The notes under the pieces were generated by a model. The model was given only the letters and a program-made list of their open reading frames with translations, ran no database searches and was not told the DNA's origin. The position numbers and the translations under genes are program-made. Source: Actinacidiphila sp. DG2A-62 (GTDB lineage Bacteria > Actinomycetota > Actinomycetes > Streptomycetales > Streptomycetaceae). From it: a stretch of DNA of 64,000 bases. This document shows, in pieces, positions 23,934-31,624 of the stretch. Location: the NCBI RefSeq assembly GCF_035825295.1, contig NZ_JAYMGI010000002.1:8313501-8377500 (forward strand), in the 5' to 3' direction. Positions within the stretch are counted from its first letter, which is position 1. Every line of letters starts with the position of its first letter.

Positions 23934-25057
23934 ACGCTCCGGTACGGACCCGCGCCGCCGCGGCCGTCTGGCGCCCGGCCGAGGGCCTGTCGGTGCGCGG
24001 CACCGTGGTCCTGCTGCCCGGCCGCGGCGAACACCCGGGCGTCTACGAGCGGTTCGGCCGCAGGCTCGCCGTCGACGCCTACGAGGTCCGGGTCCTCGAC
24101 GTCCCCGCGGACCAGGACGTCGAGGACACCGCCGCGCAGGTGGCGGACGCGGTCGGGGACGCGCCCGCGCCGGTCGTGCTGGCCGGCTCCGACACCGGCG
24201 CCCTCCACGCTCTCTCCGTCGCCGCCCGTCCCGGCACCGGAGTGGCCGCGCTTCTCCTCGCCGCCACGCCGGCACAGGTCCTGCCCGCGCCGGCCGCCGG
24301 TGTGCCCGTCGCAGGCGGCGCCGCCGGCCCGGACGCCGCCGATGCGACGGGGACCCTCGACGCGGGTCCCGAGGCGAGCCCCGACGCGGGCCCGTACGCG
24401 GGCCCGTACGCGGGCCGGTACGCGGGCCGCGGCGTGAGCCGGGACGTGAGTCCTGCCGTGGCCGCGGGCGCGGGTTCCGCAGGAGGCCCCCACGTGAGCC
24501 CCGAGGCAAGCCCGTACGCGGGCCGGGACGTCGGCCTTGCGGTGACCGGGGGCGCGGGCTCTGTGGGAGCTCCCAGCGTGAGCCCCGACGCGGGCCCGTG
24601 CGCGGGCCGCGGCGTGAGCCGGGACGTGAGCCCCGACGCGGGCTCGGGCATGGGCCCCGGCCTCGGGGACTGGCAGGACGAGCTGGCCGCGCGGACCGCG
24701 TGCCCGGTCCACCGCGGGCGGCTCGACGCCGACGCGCGGTTCGTCCGCGGCGGACTCGCCCGGCCGGTCCCGGCCGCGCTCGTGCGCGCCGCGGCCGGGG
24801 CGACGCCGCCGGACCTGCCGACGCTCGTCGTCCACGGCGGCGCCGACCCCGTCGCGCCGCCGGCCGCGGCCCGGCGGCTGGCCTCCGGGCTGCCCCGCGC
24901 CCGGCTGGCCACCGTCGCCGCCGGCCGCCACGACGTCCTCAACGACCTGGCCCACCGCTCGGTCGCGGCGACCGTCGTCCTGTGGCTCGAAAGCCTGCGC
25001 GCCGGCCCCCACCTCCCCCCGGCCGTCACCGTCGAGGACGCCCCCTCGCCGCCGTGA
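23930..25057 (+). CDS. Alpha/beta hydrolase fold protein with ~105-residue repeat insertion
   Basis: 375 residues from GTG 23930. RGTVVLLPGRGEHPGVYERFGRRL opens an alpha/beta hydrolase domain. The nucleophile elbow reads AGSDTG, so Asp88 sits in the GxDxG position used by dehalogenases rather than a Ser. LVVHGGADPVAP and AAGRHDVLNDLAHRSVAATVVLWLE supply the acid and His regions. Between ~128 and ~243 an Ala/Gly/Pro insert with AGPYAGRYAGRGVSRDVSP-type repeats interrupts the cap region. A mycobacterial/streptomycete family of this type is often next to LLM oxygenases, suggesting processing of an oxidised product. Confidence 0.75.
   Translation: MNAPVRTRAAAAVWRPAEGLSVRGTVVLLPGRGEHPGVYERFGRRLAVDAYEVRVLDVPADQDVEDTAAQVADAVGDAPAPVVLAGSDTGALHALSVAARPGTGVAALLLAATPAQVLPAPAAGVPVAGGAAGPDAADATGTLDAGPEASPDAGPYAGPYAGRYAGRGVSRDVSPAVAAGAGSAGGPHVSPEASPYAGRDVGLAVTGGAGSVGAPSVSPDAGPCAGRGVSRDVSPDAGSGMGPGLGDWQDELAARTACPVHRGRLDADARFVRGGLARPVPAALVRAAAGATPPDLPTLVVHGGADPVAPPAAARRLASGLPRARLATVAAGRHDVLNDLAHRSVAATVVLWLESLRAGPHLPPAVTVEDAPSPP
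24355..24660 (+). repeat. Degenerate G-rich minisatellite inside the alpha/beta hydrolase gene
   Basis: Built from GACGCGGGC/GTACGCGGGCC-like units with GTGAGCC spacers. Positions 24421-24450 and 24601-24630 are identical over 30 bp, exactly 180 bp (60 codons) apart. The reading frame is kept throughout. Confidence 0.8.
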
Positions 25058-25108
25058 CCACCGCCCGCCGCCGGCCGCCCGCCCCGCGTCCCCCGAGGAG
25101 GACCGCTC

Positions 25109-26338
25109 ATGACGCTGCACCCGCACTGGTACCTGCCCACCTCCGGCGACGGCCGGGACGTCGTGGGGTGGGTGCACTCGCGGATCGCGACGGCCGCCCC
25201 CCGGCCGACCGACCGCGCGCCGACCGTCGACTATCTCGCCGACGTGGCGCGGGCCGCCGAGCGGCTCGGCTTCGAGTCGGTGCTGACGCCGGTGGGCACC
25301 TGGTGCGAGGACCCGTGGGTGACCACCGCGGCGCTGGTGCGCGAGACGCGGCGGCTGCGGTTCATCGTCGCGCTGCGGCCGGACGGCGTCGCGCCGACGC
25401 TGGCCGCGCAGATGGCGGCGACGTTCCAGCGGATCTCCGGGGGCCGCCTGATGCTGAACGTGGTGACCGGCTCCGACGAGGAGGAGCAGCGCCGCTACGG
25501 GGACTGGCTGGACCACGACGCCCGCTACACCCGCACCGACGAGTGGCTGGCGGTGCTGCGCGGCGCGTGGTCGGGCGAGCCCTTCGACTTCGACGGCGCG
25601 CACTACCGGGTGCGCGGCGCCACCGTCGCCGACGTGCCCGTGCCGGTCCCGCCGGTGCTCCTCGGCGGCGCCTCGCCCGCCGCCCTGGGCGTCGCCGCCG
25701 CCCGCGCCGACCTGCACCTGAGCTGGGGCGAGCCGCCCGACGCGCTCGCCCCCCGGCTCGCGCTGGTGCGCGAACTGGCCGCCGCCGCGGGCCGGCACGT
25801 CGCCTTCGGCGTACGGCTGCACGTCATCACCCGGGACACCGCCGACGAGGCGTGGCAGCAGGCCGACCGGCTGCTGCGGGCGATGGACCCGCAGGCCGTC
25901 GCGCTGGCACAGGGCCGCGCCGCGCGCACCTCCTCCGAGGGCCAGCGCCGGATGACCGCGCTGCACGGCGGGCGCACCGACCGCCTGGAGGTCGCGCCGA
26001 ACCTGTGGGCCGGCTTCGGCCTGCTGCGCCGCCACGCCGGCACCGCCCTGGTCGGCAGCCACGCCGAGGTCGCCGACCGGCTGGCCGAGTACCACGCCCT
26101 CGGCGTCGAGCACGTGCTGCTGTCCGGCCAGCCGCACCTGGAGGAGGCCCACTGGTTCGGCGAGGGAGTCCTGCCGATCCTGCGCGATCGCGGCCTGCTC
26201 GCACAGCCGCCGGCCGCCGGGGGAGCCGCCGCCCCGGAACCCGCCGCGCCGACCGCGGCCCCGGAACCCGTAGCCCCCGCACCCGCCGCCGCCCCGGTCT
26301 CCGCGCTCGCGGCCCCGCTCCCGTCCGCCCAGCTGTGA
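25109..26338 (+). CDS. SsuD-like FMNH2-dependent alkanesulfonate monooxygenase
   Basis: 409 residues. The start MTLHPHWYLPTSGDGRDVVG and the motifs AAERLGFESVLTPVGTWCEDPWVTTAALV, RFIVALRPDGVAPTLAAQMAATFQRISGGRLMLNVVTGSDEEEQRRYGDWLDHDARYTRTDEW and LSGQPHLEEAHWFGEGVLP are the pattern of SsuD, which releases sulfite from alkanesulfonates. Of the four LLM proteins here it is the closest to canonical SsuD. An Ala/Pro tail of ~45 residues follows the core. The flavin reductase begins 11 bp downstream, matching the SsuD/SsuE pairing. Confidence 0.9.
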   Translation: MTLHPHWYLPTSGDGRDVVGWVHSRIATAAPRPTDRAPTVDYLADVARAAERLGFESVLTPVGTWCEDPWVTTAALVRETRRLRFIVALRPDGVAPTLAAQMAATFQRISGGRLMLNVVTGSDEEEQRRYGDWLDHDARYTRTDEWLAVLRGAWSGEPFDFDGAHYRVRGATVADVPVPVPPVLLGGASPAALGVAAARADLHLSWGEPPDALAPRLALVRELAAAAGRHVAFGVRLHVITRDTADEAWQQADRLLRAMDPQAVALAQGRAARTSSEGQRRMTALHGGRTDRLEVAPNLWAGFGLLRRHAGTALVGSHAEVADRLAEYHALGVEHVLLSGQPHLEEAHWFGEGVLPILRDRGLLAQPPAAGGAAAPEPAAPTAAPEPVAPAPAAAPVSALAAPLPSAQL

Positions 26339-26349
26339 AGGACCAGACG

Positions 26350-26835
26350 ATGACCGTCACCACCACCGCCCCCGCCGAGTTGCTCAAGCAGACCCTGCGC
26401 CGCCACGCCGCGGGCGTCACCGTGCTGACCGTTCCCGGACCGGCCGGCTTCACCGCGACCTCCTTCACCTCCGTCTCCCTCGAACCGGCGCTGGTCTCCT
26501 TCTACCTCTCCGCCACCGCCTCGGCCGCCGCGGCGGTCCGCGTCGCGCCGGTGTTCGCCGCGCACGTGCTCGGCGAGCACCAGCAGGCGCTGGCCGAGCG
26601 CTTCGCCCGCAGCGGCGTCGACCGGTTCGCCGGCACGGCGTGGACGCCCGGCGCGGACGGCGTGCCGCTGCTCGACGGCGTGCCGGCCTGGCTGACCGCC
26701 CGCCCGGTGCTGAGACAGGAGGTCGGCGACCACCTCCTCGTGGTCGGCGAGGTCGTCGACGCCGGCGGCGCGGACCCGCGTCCGCCGCTGCTCCACCACG
26801 GCGGCGCCTTCGGCACGTTCCGCACCCTGACCTGA
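26350..26835 (+). CDS. Flavin reductase (FMN-binding split-barrel), partner of the monooxygenases
   Basis: 161 residues with a flavin_reduct domain: LRRHAAGVTVLTVPGPAGFTATSFTSVSLEPALVSFYLSATAS at 14-56, then FAAHVLGEHQQALAERFA and GDHLLVVGEVVDAG. These enzymes use NAD(P)H to reduce FMN/FAD, which diffuses to two-component monooxygenases. As last gene of the operon it probably serves all four LLM enzymes and the SfnB-like protein. AAGGA lies 9 bp before ATG 26350. Confidence 0.9.
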   Translation: MTVTTTAPAELLKQTLRRHAAGVTVLTVPGPAGFTATSFTSVSLEPALVSFYLSATASAAAAVRVAPVFAAHVLGEHQQALAERFARSGVDRFAGTAWTPGADGVPLLDGVPAWLTARPVLRQEVGDHLLVVGEVVDAGGADPRPPLLHHGGAFGTFRTLT

Positions 26836-26894
26836 CGCGGAAGCGGCCCCGAGTCGGCGGCTCGTACGTCCCTGGCCGGTACTGTGTCCCGATC

Positions 26895-27062
26895 GTGCGG
26901 GCCGCGCGCGCACCAGAAATCCAGTTCCACGACCCGCAGGACGAGGCCCCGCGCCGGGCGTTCCCCGCCCGGGTCAGCCGCGCGACCGTCGCCGCCGCGG
27001 TGCTCGACGAGGCCGAGACCCGGGCGCACGCGGGCGCGACCCTCGTGCCCGTCGAGCGCTGA
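26895..27062 (+). CDS. Small hypothetical protein (55 aa)
   Basis: GTG 26895 to TGA 27062. The composition is balanced and unlike a shadow frame (PEIQFHDPQDEAPRRAFPAR, then an amphipathic ATVAAAVLDEAETRAHAG helix). TACTGT at 26880-26885 could be a -10 for a leaderless message. I do not recognise the family. The rest of the 26836-27197 interval shows nothing else. Confidence 0.35.
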   Translation: MRAARAPEIQFHDPQDEAPRRAFPARVSRATVAAAVLDEAETRAHAGATLVPVER

Positions 27063-27200
27063 CGGGCGGCGGCCCCTGAGCGCGACCGCCCGGCCCTCCT
27101 CGGCGACCGCCCGCCGCCGCGTCCGCGTGTGTCAGCCGCGCTCCTGCGCGACCTGCCCGTCGGGGCGGACACCCCCGTCCGTTTGGCTACAGTCGGAGTG

Positions 27201-28058
27201 GTGACCGTACCGCCGTCCCCCGCGCCGTCCCCGTCCCCGTCCGCGTCCCCGCGCTCCGACGCCCTGGACAACCGGGCGCGCATCCTGGACGCGGCCCGCG
27301 CGGTCTTCGCCGCCGACGGGCTCGGGGTGCCGATGCGCGAGATCGCCCGCCGGGCCGGCGTCGGGCCCGCCACGCTGTACCGGCACTTCCCGACCAAGGA
27401 GGCGCTGGCCACCGAGGCGTTCGCGGGGCAGCTGCGCACCTGCCGCGACGTCGTGGACGAGGGGCTCGCCGACCCGGACCCCTGGCACGGCTTCAGCCTG
27501 CTGATCGAGAAGATCTACGAACTGCACGCCCGCGACCGCGGCTTCACCGCGGCCTTCATGGCCGCCTACGCGGACGCCGTGGACTTCGCCGCCGAACGCG
27601 AGTACACCGTCCGCGCGGCCGCCGAGGTCGCCCGGCGGGCCCAGGCGGCCTGGCTGCGCGCCGACTTCGTCATGGACGACCTGATCCTGATGCTCATGGC
27701 CAACAGCGGCATCCACGCCGCCTCGCCGGCCGCCCGCGTCGCGGCCTCCCGCCGGTTCGCCGCGCTGACCCTGCAGGCGTTCCGCGCCGCCCCCGAGGCC
27801 GCGCCGCTGCCGCCGGTGCCCCGGCTGCGCCCGCGCGCCCCGTTCCCGGCCGGCGCCCGTCCCGCCCGTACGGAGCGCGGAGGCACCGACGCCCGCACCG
27901 ACGCCGGTACCGATTCCCGTGCCGACGCCCGCACCGACGCCGGTACCGATTCCCGTGCCGACGCCCGCACCGATGCCCGTATCGATTCCCGTACCGACGC
28001 CCGTACCGATCCCGGCCGTTCGGAACCCCGCAGGACGGGTTCGGGTTCCCGGCCATGA
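27201..28058 (+). CDS. TetR-family regulator with repeat-encoded C-terminal tail
   Basis: 285 residues from GTG 27201 (GTG 27198 also possible). TACAGT at 27188-27193 suggests a near-leaderless start. The N-terminal Pro/Ser stretch is followed by a TetR HTH (ILDAARAVFAADGLGVPMREIARRAGVGPATLYRHFPTKEAL, ~26-68) and a ligand domain ending near residue 200. The last ~60 residues are [T/A]D[A/S]R tandem units encoded by a 12-bp minisatellite. The ligand is unknown; it may control itself or the thiolase downstream. Confidence 0.85.
   Translation: MTVPPSPAPSPSPSASPRSDALDNRARILDAARAVFAADGLGVPMREIARRAGVGPATLYRHFPTKEALATEAFAGQLRTCRDVVDEGLADPDPWHGFSLLIEKIYELHARDRGFTAAFMAAYADAVDFAAEREYTVRAAAEVARRAQAAWLRADFVMDDLILMLMANSGIHAASPAARVAASRRFAALTLQAFRAAPEAAPLPPVPRLRPRAPFPAGARPARTERGGTDARTDAGTDSRADARTDAGTDSRADARTDARIDSRTDARTDPGRSEPRRTGSGSRP
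27883..28014 (+). repeat. 12-bp minisatellite with two perfect 36-bp copies in TetR gene
   Basis: Units of the form G[CT]ACCGACGCCC / GGTACCGATTCCC. Positions 27895-27930 and 27931-27966 are identical. Each 12-bp unit adds four residues, so copy changes keep the frame. Confidence 0.9.
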
Positions 28059-28158
28059 AAATGTCAGGTGCGATGGACGCTGTCCGCCCGGTGATGCGAA
28101 AGTCGGCGACGCAGGCGCGCGCAGCCGAGCGCGCCAGGCCACGCGGACGGGACAGCGC

Positions 28159-29406
28159 ATGGAACCGGTGTATGTGATCGGCACGTCGATGACCCGCTTC
28201 GGGCCGTTCCCCGGCACGGGCCTGAGAGCGCTGACCGCCGAGGCGGTCTCCGGCGCGCTGCGGGACGCCTCCGTGACCGCCCCCGCGATCGGCGCGGTGT
28301 TCTTCGCCAACGCCACCCAGGGCGTCGTCGAGGGCCAGGTGTCGACACCCGGGCAGTTCGCGCTCCAGGGCACGGGGCTCGCCGGGACGCCGGTGGTCAA
28401 CGTGGAGAACGCGTGCGCGTCCGCCGCCACTGCCTTCTGGCTCGCCTGCCACCACGTGCGGTCCGGCGCCGCGGACGTGGCGCTCGCGGTCGGCGCGGAG
28501 AAGATGGTCTACCCCGACGACGAGCGCAGGTCCCGCGTGCTGGAGTCCTTCGGCGGCGCGCTGGACGTGGAGCGCGGCCCGGAGGCGCTGGCCGGCGTCC
28601 TCGCGCTGGGCGCGGCCGTGTCCGGCGAGTCCGGCGGCGGGCGCAGGACGGTCATGATGGACCTCTACGCGGGCCTGTGCCGCGCCCACATGGCCCGCTT
28701 CGGCACCACGCGGGAACAGCTCGCCCTCATCGCCTCCAAGAACCACGGGCACGCCGCGCTCAACGACAAGTGCCACTTCGACCGGCCCATGTCGGTCCGG
28801 GAAGTGCTCGCGGGCCGCCCGCTGGCCTACCCCCTGACGGTCCCGATGTGCTCGCCGCTCAGCGACGGCGCGTCCGCGGCGGTGCTCTGCAACCGGGACG
28901 GACTCGCCCGCATGCCGGCCGCGGTCCGCTCGCGCGCCGTGCTGGTACGCGCCTGCGAGCTGCGCTCGGCCGTCGAACGCGACTGGGACGACGTCGACCG
29001 GCACGTGGTGCGGCGCGCCGCGCGGGCCGCCTACGAGCGGGCGGGTGTGACGCCGGAGCAGGTGAGCGTGGCGGAGGTGCACGACGCGGCGTCCTTCGGC
29101 GAGCTGTTCGCCAGCGAACTGCTCGGTCTCGCACCGATCGGGGGCGGCGGCAAGCTCGCCGAGTCCGGCGACACCAGGCTCGGCGGCGCGGTCCCGGTCA
29201 ACCCCTCGGGCGGGCTGGAGTCGCGCGGCCATCCGATCGGCGCGACCGGCCTCGCCCAGATCCACGAGCTGGTCACGCAGCTGCGCGGCGAGGCCGGCGC
29301 CCGCCAGGTCGCGGGAGCCGCGATCGGCGTGCAGGAGAACGGCGGCGCCTTCCTCGGCGTCGAGGAGGCGGCGGCCGTCGTCACGGTCCTGTCCGCGCAC
29401 GGCTAG
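28159..29406 (+). CDS. SCP-x-type thiolase family protein (acetyl-CoA acetyltransferase-like)
   Basis: 415 residues from ATG 28159. Nucleophile Cys86 lies in NVENACASA, catalytic His in AEVHDAASFGE (~309) and His358 in SRGHPIGATG. PSGGLESRGHP is the SCP2-thiolase signature; the C-terminal segment reads GVQENGGAFLG in place of the CxG of classical thiolases, as in SCP-x proteins. It would act in lipid or ketone CoA-ester breakdown, or as a ketosynthase-like enzyme. No acyl carrier or CoA ligase lies beside it. Confidence 0.85.
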   Translation: MEPVYVIGTSMTRFGPFPGTGLRALTAEAVSGALRDASVTAPAIGAVFFANATQGVVEGQVSTPGQFALQGTGLAGTPVVNVENACASAATAFWLACHHVRSGAADVALAVGAEKMVYPDDERRSRVLESFGGALDVERGPEALAGVLALGAAVSGESGGGRRTVMMDLYAGLCRAHMARFGTTREQLALIASKNHGHAALNDKCHFDRPMSVREVLAGRPLAYPLTVPMCSPLSDGASAAVLCNRDGLARMPAAVRSRAVLVRACELRSAVERDWDDVDRHVVRRAARAAYERAGVTPEQVSVAEVHDAASFGELFASELLGLAPIGGGGKLAESGDTRLGGAVPVNPSGGLESRGHPIGATGLAQIHELVTQLRGEAGARQVAGAAIGVQENGGAFLGVEEAAAVVTVLSAHG

Positions 29407-29682
29407 CGCCCACCCCGTGTGCGGCCGGCGGGCCGGCGGGCCTGCGGCCGGCGGGAGCGGCCCGGGCGGCGGGCCGGGGGAGGGGGCGCGCGGCGGATCG
29501 GGCCCGCGCGAAGTCCCCTCTGCCGCCGAACGAGTTGTTCCGTGTGGGCCGACCGAGGGTCATACCGGAATGGCGGCGCGACCGCGCGCGGCGGATGTGA
29601 GGTGATCGGCGCGCAGGACGAATGCGTCCCGCGACCCACCGGCCCGCCGGCCCGCCCGGTGGACTCGACCAGGAAGGCATCC

Positions 29683-30096
29683 ATGCAGCGGCTCGTTACG
29701 TCGAAGTTGATGACCACCGTCGCCCTCACCGCCGGGGCCGCCGCCCTGAGCGTGCTGGGTTCCTCGCCCGCCGGCGCCACCGACGTGAACCCGGGCGCCG
29801 CGTCCGCGCAGACGAGCACCCAGGCCGTCCAGCAGTCCGGCGGCCAGTCGGACGCCGAGGCCGCGGCGTCCGTCAACGGCAAGGTCGTCTCCCGCATCCC
29901 GCTGACCATCCGCGCCAAGGCCACCACGGACTCGGCCGCGCTGGGCAGCTACGCCCCCGGCACCATCGTGCACATCAAGTGCAAGGTGAACGGCCAGACC
30001 GTGGACGGCAACCCCCGCTGGTACAAGCTGTCCGACCGGACCGGCTGGCTGGCCGCCCGCTACGTCCAGAACCTGGCCACCGTGCCCTGGTGCTGA
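29683..30096 (+). CDS. Secreted SH3-like domain protein
   Basis: 137 residues, with AGGAAGG 10 bp before ATG 29683. Signal peptide to about residue 32 (AGATDV), then a Gln/Ser/Ala linker and a bacterial SH3-like domain: IRAKATTDSAALGSYAPGTIVHIKCKVNGQTVDGNPRWYKLSDRTGWLAARYVQNL. Two cysteines (in HIKCK and the C-terminal PWC) could form a disulfide. Such proteins bind cell wall or act as small secreted envelope factors; no enzyme motif is present. Confidence 0.82.
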   Translation: MQRLVTSKLMTTVALTAGAAALSVLGSSPAGATDVNPGAASAQTSTQAVQQSGGQSDAEAAASVNGKVVSRIPLTIRAKATTDSAALGSYAPGTIVHIKCKVNGQTVDGNPRWYKLSDRTGWLAARYVQNLATVPWC

Positions 30097-30271
30097 CCCG
30101 CCCGTAGGCCGCTGCCGCCGGTTCCGGTCCCGTTCGCGCGGGCCGGCGCCGGCGGCAGGCCGTCTCGCGGCCCGGTGCGGCCCCCTGCGGCCCCCCTGCC
30201 GGCTGCGCGCCCGGCCGGGGTCCCGGGAGCGGCGGGCTGAGGGCGGTCCGGCCGCGCGGCCCGCCGGCCGG

Positions 30272-30302
30272 TTGACTTCAAGCGCTTGAGGTGTGTGACG
30301 CT
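30272..30302 (+). promoter_or_regulatory. MerR-type promoter with 19-bp spacer and central dyad
   Basis: TTGACT (30272-30277), then a 19-bp spacer carrying CTTCAAGC|GCTTGAGG (30276-30291), then GACGCT (30297-30302) 6 bp before the ATG. The long spacer with a dyad between the hexamers is the hallmark of MerR-controlled promoters, so autoregulation is likely. Confidence 0.65.
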
Positions 30303-30308
30303 GCCACC

Positions 30309-30746
30309 ATGCCGGTTTTCACCATTCAGGACGTGTCACGGCGCAGCGGGCTCAGCGAGCCGACGCTGCGCTACTACGAGGAGGTCGGGCTGATCGGCCC
30401 GATCGGCCGGGACGAGCGCAGCGGCCACCGCCGCTACCGCGAACGCGACCTCGACACCCTCCAGGCGCTGGCCTGCCTGCGCGCGGTGGGCGTCGGCATC
30501 GAGGACATGCGCACCTACCAGGCCAACCGGTCGCGCGGCCGGGCCGCCGCGGCCGAGCAGCGCGACCTGCTGCTGCGGCACGCCGAGCGCATCGAGGCCG
30601 AGATCGTCGCCCAGCGCGCCCGGCTCGCCTACCTGCGCGAGAAGGCCGCGCTGTGGGACGCCCGCGAACGCGGCGACGCGGCGGCGGAGGAGAAGGCCAG
30701 GGAGCGCTCCGCGGAGGCGGCGGGCCGGCTGGAGCTGTTCTCCTGA
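30309..30746 (+). CDS. MerR-family transcriptional regulator
   Basis: 145 residues from ATG 30309. FTIQDVSRRSGLSEPTLRYYEEVGLIGPIGRDERSGHRRYRERDLDTLQALACLRAVGVGIEDMR is a complete MerR DNA-binding domain, followed by a coiled-coil dimerisation helix (~75-130). No metal-binding cysteines follow the coil, so an organic or redox signal is more likely than a metal. The 19-bp-spaced promoter directly upstream indicates self-control. Confidence 0.9.
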   Translation: MPVFTIQDVSRRSGLSEPTLRYYEEVGLIGPIGRDERSGHRRYRERDLDTLQALACLRAVGVGIEDMRTYQANRSRGRAAAAEQRDLLLRHAERIEAEIVAQRARLAYLREKAALWDARERGDAAAEEKARERSAEAAGRLELFS

Positions 30747-30749
30747 TCC

Positions 30750-30819
30750 TGGCCGATGGCCGATGGCCGATGGCCGATGGCCGATGGCCGATGGCCGGTG
30801 GCCGATGGCCGGTGGCCGG
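30750..30819 (+). repeat. Ten tandem copies of a 7-bp unit (TGGCCGA/TGGCCGG)
   Basis: Ten contiguous heptamers: six TGGCCGA, then GG-A-GG variants ending TGGCCGG. It starts 3 bp after the MerR stop, in the MerR-MarR interval. Each unit has a GGCC site. It lies outside both coding regions. Confidence 0.95.
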
Positions 30820-30968
30820 CGCGGGCCCGGGAGCGCCGGCGCACAGTCTCCCGCGGCCCGGGACGGGCCGACCGCGTGCGCCGGGACGCGCGCCCCGCCT
30901 GGGTATCGTGGGTCGATCAAGGGCGTCCGCGGGCCGCGGCCGGCCGCGGACGCAGCGGAGGAGGGGCG

Positions 30969-31529
30969 ATGCCGCAGGAGCGGGGCGAGGGGTCGGGGGA
31001 GCGGGACGGCGCGCAGGGGGAGGACGGCGCCCGGGGCGAGCCGGAGTACGACCCGGCCGTCTGGACGGCCCTGGCCCGGCTGAGCCAGCTCGCCTCCGCC
31101 GTCAGCCGCGGCCGCCTCACCGAGCGGGCCGCCGACGCGGCCGGCCTCTCGCTCGACCGCCCGGCGATCAGCGTGCTCCTGACGCTCCACACCGCGCACA
31201 AGCCGCTGCGCATCGGGGAGATCGCCACCCGGATGCAGGTGGTCGGCCCGCACGTCACCCGCCAGGTGCAGATCCTGGAGCGCCGCGGCCTGGTCCGGCG
31301 GGTGGCCGACCCGGACGACCGGCGGGCCAGCCTGGTCGAGCCCACCGAGCAGGGGGCGGGCGCGGCCGAGCGCTACATGGCGTCCATGATCGGCTGGTTC
31401 ATGCGGGCCATGGGCGACTGGCCGGACAAGGACCGCGAGGAACTCGGCCGGCTGCTGGGCCGGTTCGCCGACGACGTCATGGAGAGCCTGGCCCTCCTCG
31501 ACGACGGTCCGGCGGCAGGCGGGCGGTGA
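30969..31529 (+). CDS. MarR-family transcriptional regulator
   Basis: 186 residues from ATG 30969, with GAGGAGGGG upstream. The winged-helix core is AISVLLTLHTAHKPLRIGEIATRMQVVGPHVTRQVQILERRGLVRRVADPDDRRASLVEPTEQG (~72-137), flanked by dimerisation helices. A charged Glu/Gly N-terminus of ~35 residues is unusual. The ligand and target are not apparent; neighbours are regulators. Confidence 0.88.
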   Translation: MPQERGEGSGERDGAQGEDGARGEPEYDPAVWTALARLSQLASAVSRGRLTERAADAAGLSLDRPAISVLLTLHTAHKPLRIGEIATRMQVVGPHVTRQVQILERRGLVRRVADPDDRRASLVEPTEQGAGAAERYMASMIGWFMRAMGDWPDKDREELGRLLGRFADDVMESLALLDDGPAAGGR

Positions 31530-31624
31530 CGCCGGCGGCGCCCTGTCCGCGCCGCTGCCTCCGCCGCGGCCGTCCCCTCCGCCGCCGTCGGCCGCGCCCT
31601 CTCCCGAGCCGCGCCCGCCGTGGC

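Noticed and set aside
9896..26835. Sulfur island considered as a biosynthetic gene cluster or genomic island
   Set aside because: No synthase, carrier protein, integrase, tRNA or flanking direct repeats were seen, and codon use matches the surroundings.
30750..30819. Heptamer array considered as a CRISPR array
   Set aside because: Units are 7 bp and contiguous with no spacers, and no cas gene is present.
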